From assembly GCA_020849825.1 (NCBI GenBank), contig JADZFP010000422.1, positions 1 through 8,412 of the forward strand: a DNA stretch of 8,412 bases. The letters are read 5' to 3'. This document shows, in pieces, positions 1 through 6,274 of the stretch (its first letter is position 1; each line of letters starts with the position of its first letter). Position numbers and translations under genes: made by a program. The DNA is from Saprospiraceae bacterium (GTDB taxonomy: Bacteria > Bacteroidota > Bacteroidia > Chitinophagales > Saprospiraceae). The notes beneath the pieces were generated by a model, which worked only from the letters and a program-made list of their open reading frames with translations, searched no databases and was not told the DNA's origin.

Positions 1-138
1 ACAGAGAACTCTGAAAGAACAAATAATTTACAACCTTACATGCGACCAGACGGTACAGGCGCACATCAAAATTCTATTATCAAGGAAGGAATTCGTTATG
101 GAAGTAGCTATTCAGGCTATTCTAAGGGTAGTTTTTAA
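1..138 (+). CDS. C-terminal tail of an unidentified protein entering from the left edge
   Basis: Frame 1 is open from the first base to a TAA at 136-138, giving 45 residues that start TENSERTNN and end GYSKGSF. The peptide is polar, rich in Gly, Ser and Tyr, with no hydrophobic segment, and reads like a soluble C-terminal tail rather than random translation. Its AT-rich composition matches the gene that follows. It overlaps the next gene by 41 bases in a different frame. The family cannot be named from 45 residues. A tail followed at once by a small AT-rich orphan gene is the layout of RHS-type or other polymorphic toxins with an immunity gene, but nothing here proves that. It could also be a chance open frame, since 45 codons is short. 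Confidence 0.45.
   Translation, partial: TENSERTNNLQPYMRPDGTGAHQNSIIKEGIRYGSSYSGYSKGSF
82..90 (+). promoter_or_regulatory. Shine-Dalgarno-like ribosome binding site of the 98-604 gene
   Basis: AAGGAAGGA lies seven bases before the ATG at 98. Most Bacteroidota genes lack such a site, and the other complete genes in this window show none. It supports ATG 98 as the true start although that start lies inside the preceding frame; no other ATG, GTG or TTG occurs in the frame before the hydrophobic segment. Confidence 0.5.
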
Positions 139-604
139 ATTTGGCATACTTTGCCTTTTATGCGTTACTATATCTAACAAGGCTATTTGCCAGAGCATTC
201 TGTTTTCCAATGAAAGTATTTCTGTAGGAGTAAGATTTGAAGAGGTTGGAACTGATAGTCTTAACATTTTTTCAAGTTTAACTAATTCATCTAATGACAC
301 GATATGGCTATCAATTGATAATGCTAACTATATTAATATATCAAATGAAATCATCAAAATATATTTTGGGTGGGATCAAGAAAATCCTCATGATTTAATA
401 AGGGTAGCGGCTTTGTGCCCCAACACTCAAATTATTATTGAAGATAAAATAGCAAGGGCGGATGTTTTGAGTGCCTATGTTTTGTGTTGTTATATTAATG
501 ACCGCAATTGCATAACACGAGATAGTGTGTCCGGCGGAGGGCATTTATTATGTGGAAAATGGGCTGAATTTGCTGTTAGTAACTTATTAGTAGGTGAAAA
601 ATAA
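98..604 (+). CDS. Orphan exported protein, AT-rich, cysteine-containing
   Basis: This is a 168-residue protein I do not recognise. Residues about 10-31 form a hydrophobic stretch after Arg10 and Lys14 and end in NKAICQ, which looks like a Sec signal peptide. Position -1 to Cys31 is Ile, so it is not a good lipobox. The rest is predicted beta-rich, with Asn/Ser/Thr/Asp-rich turns such as LTNSSNDTIWL (61-71). The mature part carries five cysteines (107, 130, 131, 138, 152), enough for disulfides after export. Codon use differs from the GC-rich genes downstream: TTA, CTA, TCA and other AT-ending codons are common, and sampled lines are about 20-35% GC. The gene overlaps the upstream tail (1-138). 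Transfer as accessory DNA is likely. A role as an exported immunity protein for an upstream toxin is possible but inferred only from position and composition. Confidence 0.7.
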   Translation: MEVAIQAILRVVFKFGILCLLCVTISNKAICQSILFSNESISVGVRFEEVGTDSLNIFSSLTNSSNDTIWLSIDNANYINISNEIIKIYFGWDQENPHDLIRVAALCPNTQIIIEDKIARADVLSAYVLCCYINDRNCITRDSVSGGGHLLCGKWAEFAVSNLLVGEK

Positions 605-699
605 ATTTGTAGCATATCCTGCTAAAAAAAGAGGTTGAAACAAAACGAAAGATCTCCGCCTTGAGAATCTTATGGTAATGTTCGCCGACCGAGAGTAGA

Positions 700-713
700 G
701 TCTGGCGACAGAC
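700..713 (+). other. Small hairpin with a GCGA tetraloop
   Basis: GTCTG (700-704) pairs with CAGAC (709-713) around GCGA, a GNRA-type loop. A competing pairing joins CGCCGAC (683-689) with GTCTGGCG (700-707) with one bulged T. No T-run follows, so it is a weak terminator candidate for the 98-604 gene at best. Confidence 0.25.
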
Positions 714-733
714 AGGCAATCTATCAATACAGC

Positions 734-757
734 ATATTAATAAAAATATCAATAAAA
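734..757. repeat. Tandem 12-bp AT-rich direct repeat
   Basis: ATATTAATAAAA (734-745) is followed without a gap by ATATCAATAAAA (746-757), one mismatch in twelve; the next bases (ATATATCT) start a degraded third copy. In such AT-rich DNA it may be chance. It lies about 40-60 bp upstream of the TATATTTG element, so an upstream activating or protein-binding role is conceivable. Confidence 0.4.
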
Positions 758-795
758 TATATCTCTTGTCCTGAAATAGATTTACACAAACCAGC

Positions 796-803
796 TATAT
801 TTG
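796..803 (+). promoter_or_regulatory. Candidate Bacteroidota -7 element upstream of the 937 gene
   Basis: TATATTTG matches the TAnnTTTG consensus of the Bacteroidota housekeeping sigma factor. The nearest upstream TTG (766-768) leaves a 27-base spacer, longer than the usual 17-23, so the -33 element is poor. If used, the transcript would carry a leader of roughly 125-130 bases before the ATG at 937. Confidence 0.25.
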
Positions 804-936
804 ACCCATCGCCGCCAGCCCGGCCATTGGGCCCTTTTCCCCCCTCGACGATAACCAAATTCCTGCTTTTCCTTCGTCATAAAAAGAGAGGGGCCGAAAG
901 ATTTGCACCAATTCCAATCGCTACGACATAAAAAAT

Positions 937-2055
937 ATGCCCGCCAATATCTTACTCGCGCTTTCAGTCTTGCTCTACATCCTTCTCGCCAAACTTCTGC
1001 TGGGCGCGCGGCCGGGGGGCGATTACGGCGTGGGATATTCCTTCGTGATGCTGATCTATCAGATGGGTTTTGTTGTCTCCACGGGCCTGCTTGCCTGGAC
1101 TATGAACGCCAGCCATTGCTTCGACTGGTTGTCTGCGCCTTTCCTGCGCTATCGCAACGGGCTGGTTTTTATCGCCTGGTTATCCTTTGTCGTAAGTGCC
1201 TTTTGGAGTCTGGAATACCACACGAAGTGGATTGAAGGCGAGTTTTGGCCGTTTTTGCGCTGGCTCGCGATAAGCAAGGTGTATGTTTGGTTGCCGGTCC
1301 TCGTGTTTGGCGCCTGCCTGTATCTGGTCAATGCCCGGCGTGTTGCCGATTTTCCGCCTGACTGGGTAAGGCTGACTGCGAAAACAGGTTTTGCGGTCTG
1401 CCTGCTGATCGCCCTGAGTGTTTTCTGGGGCTTTGGCAAATTTTGGGTGCAGAAACGCCTGGAAACTTTCCAGATGAAAAGCGTGTGGAATTCAGAGAAC
1501 CAGGAAAAATATAAAGCCGAGCTTGATTTCGTCGAGACTTATAACGACTCAACAATCGAGGGACTGTTAAAATATGCCACTCGTTACGATAAACAACTGC
1601 GAATCAACGCTACGGCCAAACTGAAATCTTTCCCCAATTGGGAGAATGACCTGATCGCGATTTTATCCAAAAAGGACCTGGAAACTGTCTATGTTTATTA
1701 TGACAATACCCGCTATGTCTATCCTTTTTTGTATGTGAACAAGGTGGAGCACCCTGAAAAATTTGTTCAGGCGATCCAGTACAGTCTTCGGGTATTGGCG
1801 ATTCGGGCGGAAAAAGACCTTGCCGACCCTTATGCCCTCGAATTGGGCGCCCTGGACATCGAACTAATATGCCTGTTGCTGAACGAGCAATTCAAAAACT
1901 ATGCAAAGGAATTCAGGCCCGCCATGTTAAAATTGCAAGCCGCGCTGGCGACAGAGGCGCAGGAAAGGGCGAACACGGAACGCAGAAAATCCTATGAAAA
2001 AACATTGAAAAAATGCCGGCTCGCCGTAAAAAACTGGCTCGACACCAATTCATAA
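937..2055 (+). CDS. Unrecognised five-pass membrane protein with a soluble helical C-terminal half
   Basis: The protein has 372 residues; its ATG is preceded by an A-rich run (ACATAAAAAAT), typical of Bacteroidota starts. Five hydrophobic segments are visible at about 4-23, 32-56, 74-94, 109-132 and 150-171. Residues 175-372 are soluble, charged and mostly helical. Within them 205-245 (LLKYA..., then LRINATAKLKSFPN, then DLIAIL) has the spacing of a HEAT-like helical hairpin, and 330-362 is Ala/Glu/Lys/Arg-rich and may form a coiled coil. An odd number of membrane segments puts the termini on opposite sides; the Arg/Lys-rich RYR (71-73) and NARR (132-135) suggest loop orientation but do not settle it. 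No catalytic motif is seen and I cannot assign a family. It stands alone on the plus strand, convergent with the beta-helix gene (96 bases apart), with GC-rich codon use like the resident chromosome. Confidence 0.8.
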   Translation: MPANILLALSVLLYILLAKLLLGARPGGDYGVGYSFVMLIYQMGFVVSTGLLAWTMNASHCFDWLSAPFLRYRNGLVFIAWLSFVVSAFWSLEYHTKWIEGEFWPFLRWLAISKVYVWLPVLVFGACLYLVNARRVADFPPDWVRLTAKTGFAVCLLIALSVFWGFGKFWVQKRLETFQMKSVWNSENQEKYKAELDFVETYNDSTIEGLLKYATRYDKQLRINATAKLKSFPNWENDLIAILSKKDLETVYVYYDNTRYVYPFLYVNKVEHPEKFVQAIQYSLRVLAIRAEKDLADPYALELGALDIELICLLLNEQFKNYAKEFRPAMLKLQAALATEAQERANTERRKSYEKTLKKCRLAVKNWLDTNS

Positions 2056-2151
2056 GCCAAACGCTCCAGCCGGTTTGCGCCTGAGCCGGCAGGTACTGCC
2101 TTGCACAAACAAGATGGAATCCCGACCGGGTCCCGGCAGCATTGGGTAAGG

Positions 2152-3546
2152 CTACCTGACCAAAGCAAACCGCTCAGCTCCCGTCGCCTTTTCCAACACG
2201 AGAAAATACGCGCCCCTCGGCAAATCCGGCAGCGCAAGCCGCCCGTCTTCTAATATTCCTCCGACGACCACGCGGCCATCCGCACGCACCAGGCGATAAG
2301 GCAGGCCGGCCCATTCGACAGGAAAATACAACACCTCGCCGAGCGGGTTGGGAAAGAGCAACGGCTTTTTTTCCTGGGCCGAATACACGGCGCTGGGCGG
2401 GTTGTATTCATACGCCCCGAGATCGATGGCCCCCGTATTGGTGCGGTTTTCTGCCGCGGTCGGGTGGAAATAGGCGCTGTCGGGCACGAGCGAATAGCCG
2501 CCCGCCGCACTCAGCGCGACGCCCTGGTCGATGGCCGGAGAACCCGCCGTGAGATGGTAATCGTAGTTGGGTTCGTCGGCGAACAGGAGGCTGGCGACGT
2601 TGGGTGCGAAGTGATTGTCGGACAATTGCGTGGGCGTACCGCTCACCAGCGTACCGGCGCCGGTGAAGATGTTGTTGACGATCTGTGCAACGGCGGTTCC
2701 GTTTTGTATTTGTACAAATATGCCCGAATTGGGTCGTTTGTTGACGCAGGTGTTGTGTACGAAATAAAGTTCGTGCGGGGCCGGATTCACCAGCCCTTCC
2801 AGCCCGTAGCCCACCAGGTTGCTGTTTTCAGCCAGCGGCCCCTGCATGAGCAAATTGCCCATCACAACCGAAGTGCCGCCGTTGGGCAGGTCGATCAGGC
2901 GGCTCGATGTGCCGCTCTGCTCGTCCATAATGCGGTTGTACAGGATGTAATTGTACGCCGCCCGCGATTTCAGGTTGTGGCCTATTTTGGCGTGGTGGGA
3001 GTAATTAAACCGGAAGGTGAGGCTCCCGACGCGACCAATGTACAGGTTGTGCGAATAACCGTCGCCGTAGCTGTTGGCATTGAACTCGCAATATTCGATC
3101 AGAATATCGCCCGTGCCGGGGTTGTTGGTCAGAATGCCGGTTTCATTGTCGTGAAAATAGCAATACCGCAGCGTCACGCCGATGCCTTCCTGCCGGATGC
3201 CGGCGCCGTTGTGGTCGGGCACGGAGGCGCCGGAAAATTCTATGTTTTCTATCGTATTGTTATCGCCGGCGACGATCCAGATCGCTTTTCCCTGCAAGGC
3301 CTGACCGTTGGCGATCAGGTGCGGGCGTCCGCCCACGCCCCGGATGAGCAGATTGTGGGCACTCCAGCGGGCCAGGGCTGCAACGCCGACGAACGCCTCG
3401 GCGTCGATGTCGATAGTGTCGCCGTTCTGGACGACGTTGGCGAGGTACAAGGCATTGGGCGACACGTAGTTGCGCGTGGCGCCGACGGAAAACGTCGTGG
3501 CGGAGAGGGCAGGGGAAAGCAGTAGAAAAAACAGCAGAAAACGCAT
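2152..3546 (-). CDS. Secreted right-handed beta-helix protein with T9SS C-terminal sorting domain
   Basis: The protein has 464 residues. A signal peptide (MRFLLFFLLLSPALSA, cleavage near 16) leads into a parallel beta-helix at about 35-315. The short rungs are visible as repeats such as NTIENIEFSG (97-106), VTLRYCYFHDNETGI (124-138), ILIEYCEFNANSYG (148-161), LTFRFNYSHH (176-185) and VAQIVNNIFTG (286-296). Residues 328-342 (YDYHLTAGSPAIDQG) and DLGAYEY (375-381) are the signature seen near the end of many secreted bacterial beta-helix proteins of the choice-of-anchor Q type. Residues 396-464 form a type A T9SS sorting domain: LLFPNP, then LPDLPRGAYFLVLE, ending RFALVR. The protein should therefore cross the inner membrane by Sec and the outer membrane by T9SS, then be anchored or released. 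Fold relatives include polysaccharide lyases and epimerases, but I see no assignable catalytic residues, so enzyme activity is open. It is 30 bases downstream of the DUF5686 gene on the same strand and probably co-transcribed. Confidence 0.93.
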   Translation of the reverse strand: MRFLLFFLLLSPALSATTFSVGATRNYVSPNALYLANVVQNGDTIDIDAEAFVGVAALARWSAHNLLIRGVGGRPHLIANGQALQGKAIWIVAGDNNTIENIEFSGASVPDHNGAGIRQEGIGVTLRYCYFHDNETGILTNNPGTGDILIEYCEFNANSYGDGYSHNLYIGRVGSLTFRFNYSHHAKIGHNLKSRAAYNYILYNRIMDEQSGTSSRLIDLPNGGTSVVMGNLLMQGPLAENSNLVGYGLEGLVNPAPHELYFVHNTCVNKRPNSGIFVQIQNGTAVAQIVNNIFTGAGTLVSGTPTQLSDNHFAPNVASLLFADEPNYDYHLTAGSPAIDQGVALSAAGGYSLVPDSAYFHPTAAENRTNTGAIDLGAYEYNPPSAVYSAQEKKPLLFPNPLGEVLYFPVEWAGLPYRLVRADGRVVVGGILEDGRLALPDLPRGAYFLVLEKATGAERFALVR

Positions 3547-3576
3547 TTTGAAGAGCAGGAAGATGAATAACCGGAT

Positions 3577-6135
3577 TTAAAACGTCATTAAAATCCCCCC
3601 TTTTATCCCGAATCTCGCGGCGCCCGGATGGTCGAGGTAGGTGAACCTGCGCACAAAGTCGATGCGGAATATTTTGAAGATGTTGCTCACGCCCAGGCTG
3701 GCTTCCACGTAGGGTTTGCCTTCGAGGGTATAGGTGAGCGGCGTGCCGTCGGGAGCGGTGGGAAAGCGGTAGAGGCCGTTGAGCTCGTCGGGCTGGTTTT
3801 GGCGCGACACGCCGCCGTACAGCACTTTGACCGTCGCCACTTCGCGCAGTTTGAGGCGGCGCAACAGGGGGATTTTATTGAGAAAAAAGCCGTTGAAATA
3901 ATGGTCGGTAATCAGGGTCACGTAGCGGTCGCTGACGAATTCGAGGAAATTCATCATGTTGTACGAATACTGCTGGTAAATGTAGCTCTGGTTGCCCGGA
4001 TGCAGGGCCAGCAGCGGGTAGGGCAGGCCCCGGCCGAAAATACCGCCGGCTTCGATGTAAGTGGTGTTGTACCCGAAAGGCGGCGTGTCGGAGTATTTGT
4101 ACAAACTGGCCGTAACCCGATGGTAGTCGTACTGGCCGTCGAGGAATCCATTGCGACCCATATTGTACTGCACCGTGGCGATAGAGTTGAAATCGACGAT
4201 CATGCGGCCTGTGCTGCCCTGGTAGGACTTTTCGCCGGGGGCATAGCGCAGCAGCACGTACGGCGAACCCTCGATGACCGGATCGTACACAGCGGGGCCG
4301 CCCGAAGCGGGTTCGAAGCGCAGGGCGCCGGCCGGCTGGAATTGTTGCCTCGTGACGCCGGCCTGCCAGCTGAAATGGTTGCGGTATTCGCGTTCGTAGT
4401 GGGCGTTGAAGCGCTGGAAATAGAAAAAACGGTCGTTGGCGCCCCGTACCACCGAACCGAAGATATTACTGGGCGGGGTGCCGCCCTGAAAAACCTGCAT
4501 GGGCAACATCACGTCGCTGGTGTAGCTGGCTCTGACGATATTGAGCGGAAACTCGTTGTGTACGCTGCTGCCCAGGGCGTATTGGCCTCGGATATGGTAT
4601 TTCCAGCGCTGGTCGAGCAGCCCGTAACCCAGGTAGCCCTCGAGGCGGTAGCGTTTGCTGAGGCTTTCGCGGGTGCGCCCGCCGACGCGGAAACGCCAGC
4701 CCTCCACGTCGTTGTAGGCATAAAAACTGGCCAGGGGCCCGACTTCGATAGCCTGCCCGGCGGGTGCGTAGCCACCGATCAGGGTGTGCATCCAGAATCG
4801 GGTATTACGGTAAAAACGGGTGCGTTGCAGGCTGTCGATGTTGGCGTAGGTGACCGATTCGGCGGCGTTGAGCGGTATCGGGCGGTTCTGCGACCAGAAC
4901 TCCGGATTAGTGGCATCTTTCGCCCCCGGCAGGTAGGTTACGGCATCGGGCACGGCAAACAGGGAGTCGGGAATACGCTCATCGATCTGAATGTCGCGGT
5001 GCACCACGTAGCGTTGCCCAACCAGGCCGGCGCTGCCTTCCACCACGCCGATGTGCAGGCGGTAATCCTCCGTGAGCAGAATCCATTTGCCGGCAGGCAG
5101 CCGCTGAAATTCCTGCTCCACCTGCAGGTCCTGCACCCAGTTGAGGTTGACGCCATCACCAACCGAAAAGTTGATCTTCGTGACGGCAAAACTGCTGTCG
5201 AGCGCGATGTACAGTTCCCCCTGCAGGAGCATTTCGGTTTTGTTTTTTGGGAAAAACTCCAGTTTGATGATTTTCCGCCCGTCTTCCAGCAAAGTATCGG
5301 CGGGGTAATACCGGTAAAACAACGGCGCTGCCGGCGCGATCGGGCTGAGGAACTGGTCGGTCAGCAGGGTGATGTAGTTGTCGTAAATATCGATCTCTTC
5401 ATAGAGGTATTGCAAACTCTGGTTCATCCCCTTTTCATCCACCGTGCCGGGAAACTGGACGGATTGCGAGGCTTTTACGTAGGTTCGTTTGCGTTTCGGA
5501 TCGGAACGGCGGTAGCAATCCGACACGTTTTCCTGCAAATACATCGGCACGACCGACAGGCCTTCGAACTTGCTCGTATCGCGGTTTTCGAGTACGAAGC
5601 GCACCTGCCGCATCATACGCCGCTGTTCGATCTTGTCGCCCAGGTTGCTCAGGCCGAAAAAGATCTTTTCGTACTGCTCGTCCTGATAGGTGCGCAGGTT
5701 TTCGATATGGTTGTCGGCCCGGTGGGCGATCACCTCCTCGATCAGTTCGCGGGCGGGATTGTTCTTTTTCTTGTATTTCTCGGGTTTAATCACCACTTCC
5801 TGCAGCACCTGGGTTGCCGGGGAAAGTTCGACGTCGATGGTCTGGGTGCGGCCGGGTTTGACCACACGCGTGACGGCGTTGTAGCCGATTACCGAGAATT
5901 TGATCTCTGTAATGCGTCGCTCGGTCTGAATGCGGTATTTGCCGTTTTCGTCGGTCATCACGCCCAGCGAAACACCGGGCACCGACACGGTGGCAAAGGG
6001 GATGGGCGTTCGCGTTTCGGCATCGTTGACCGTGCCTTGCACCACTGTGGGGGTTACTTTTTGCGCTGAAAGGGTAAAAGAGACGCCGAACAGCACCGCT
6101 GCCAACACACTCAACCAAACCGTTGAAAATCGCAT
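3577..6135 (-). CDS. DUF5686 outer-membrane protein with carboxypeptidase-regulatory-like N-terminal domain
   Basis: The protein has 852 residues, within the usual range for the family. A signal peptide spans about 1-24 (cleavage after LSA, before QKV). Residues about 31-113 form a CarboxypepD_reg-like beta-sandwich (VVQGTVNDAETRTPIPFATV, TDENGKYRI, SVIGYNAV), the domain also found on SusC/TonB-dependent receptors. The DUF5686 part starts at about 115; its hallmark is KYKKKNNPARELIEEVIAHR (120-139), and FWSQNRPIPLNAAE (413-426) is another recognisable block. Residues 280-400 alternate as beta-strands, and from about 445 amphipathic, aromatic-rich strands run to a terminal Phe (GILMTF), the pattern of an outer-membrane beta-barrel. 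No TonB plug domain is seen, so it is not a standard TonB-dependent transporter. The family's function is unknown to me; export or assembly of a surface component is a guess. It is the first gene of a two-gene unit with the beta-helix protein. Confidence 0.95.
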   Translation of the reverse strand: MRFSTVWLSVLAAVLFGVSFTLSAQKVTPTVVQGTVNDAETRTPIPFATVSVPGVSLGVMTDENGKYRIQTERRITEIKFSVIGYNAVTRVVKPGRTQTIDVELSPATQVLQEVVIKPEKYKKKNNPARELIEEVIAHRADNHIENLRTYQDEQYEKIFFGLSNLGDKIEQRRMMRQVRFVLENRDTSKFEGLSVVPMYLQENVSDCYRRSDPKRKRTYVKASQSVQFPGTVDEKGMNQSLQYLYEEIDIYDNYITLLTDQFLSPIAPAAPLFYRYYPADTLLEDGRKIIKLEFFPKNKTEMLLQGELYIALDSSFAVTKINFSVGDGVNLNWVQDLQVEQEFQRLPAGKWILLTEDYRLHIGVVEGSAGLVGQRYVVHRDIQIDERIPDSLFAVPDAVTYLPGAKDATNPEFWSQNRPIPLNAAESVTYANIDSLQRTRFYRNTRFWMHTLIGGYAPAGQAIEVGPLASFYAYNDVEGWRFRVGGRTRESLSKRYRLEGYLGYGLLDQRWKYHIRGQYALGSSVHNEFPLNIVRASYTSDVMLPMQVFQGGTPPSNIFGSVVRGANDRFFYFQRFNAHYEREYRNHFSWQAGVTRQQFQPAGALRFEPASGGPAVYDPVIEGSPYVLLRYAPGEKSYQGSTGRMIVDFNSIATVQYNMGRNGFLDGQYDYHRVTASLYKYSDTPPFGYNTTYIEAGGIFGRGLPYPLLALHPGNQSYIYQQYSYNMMNFLEFVSDRYVTLITDHYFNGFFLNKIPLLRRLKLREVATVKVLYGGVSRQNQPDELNGLYRFPTAPDGTPLTYTLEGKPYVEASLGVSNIFKIFRIDFVRRFTYLDHPGAARFGIKGGILMTF

Positions 6136-6178
6136 GTGGGATGATTTTTGAATATTTGATTAGACAGTAAACAATGCT

Positions 6179-6186
6179 CAAAGTTA
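6179..6186 (-). promoter_or_regulatory. Candidate -7 promoter element of the DUF5686 / beta-helix unit
   Basis: On the minus strand TAACTTTG fits TAnnTTTG exactly and lies 43 bases before the ATG at 6135. The -33 region falls in the T-tract of the preceding terminator (TTTTTTTC) with a 17-19 base spacer; it lacks the G of TTTG. The gene needs its own promoter because a strong terminator sits just upstream. Confidence 0.5.
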
Positions 6187-6200
6187 CCGGAACTGAAACG

Positions 6201-6234
6201 AAAAAAACCGGTCGGGGCTGCGTCCCGGCCGGTT
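6201..6234 (-). terminator. Intrinsic terminator of the Calx-beta/lamin-tail gene
   Basis: An 11-bp stem (6206-6216 with 6224-6234, all Watson-Crick except one T-G pair) closes a seven-base loop (6217-6223). Read on the minus strand it is followed at once by TTTTTTT (complement of 6201-6207). It begins 40 bases past the stop codon of the upstream gene (6275). This is the clearest terminator in the window. Confidence 0.87.
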
Positions 6235-6274
6235 AATCAGATTTTTAATGAAGATGTCAGTTTATCCTGGAAGA

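Larger units (their letters stand above)
605..936. other. Gene-free AT-rich spacer between an accessory gene and a core-like gene
   Basis: No convincing coding frame is seen on either strand over these 332 bases. Composition shifts from AT-rich (to about 780) to GC-rich (from about 810), so a junction between acquired and resident DNA probably lies near 780-810. The spacer holds a short hairpin with a GCGA loop at 700-713, a tandem 12-bp AT repeat at 734-757 and a TATATTTG element at 796-803. No recognisable insertion-sequence end or attachment site was found. A short frame around 645-691 gives plausible residues (NKTKDLRLENLMVMFADRE, then a stop) but is too short to call a gene remnant. Confidence 0.5.

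Noticed and set aside
602..609. TAAATTTG matching the -7 consensus
   Set aside because: It overlaps the stop codon of the 98-604 gene, has no TTG at proper spacing and no gene close downstream.
645..693. Short open frame reading NKTKDLRLENLMVMFADRE in the spacer
   Set aside because: Only about 20 codons, no start context and an immediate stop; not separable from chance.
812..845. GC-rich stretch with GGCC-ATTG-GGCC followed by CTTTTCC
   Set aside because: A four-bp stem and short T-run are too weak for a terminator, and the position just before the 937 gene gives it no sensible job.
903..1235. 110-codon open frame overlapping the start of the membrane-protein gene
   Set aside because: Out-of-frame shadow in GC-rich coding DNA; the 937 frame has the consistent membrane-protein pattern and a better start.
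2056..2151. Possible bidirectional terminator between the convergent genes
   Set aside because: Short dyads exist (GGCAG-GTA-CTGCC at 2088-2100; GCCGG at 2069-2073 with CCGGC at 2086-2090; CCGGG-T-CCCGG near 2127-2137) but none has a T-run on either strand, so I do not call a terminator.
2464..3525. 353-codon open frame on the plus strand opposite the beta-helix gene
   Set aside because: Same in-phase antisense effect of GC-rich codon use; the minus-strand protein has a signal peptide, beta-helix repeats and a T9SS domain.
3628..6069. 813-codon open frame on the plus strand opposite the DUF5686 gene
   Set aside because: Its codons are exact reverse complements of the sense codons, so it stays open simply because the DUF5686 gene avoids TTA, CTA and TCA. 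The translation has no recognisable domain, while the minus strand encodes a clear family member.
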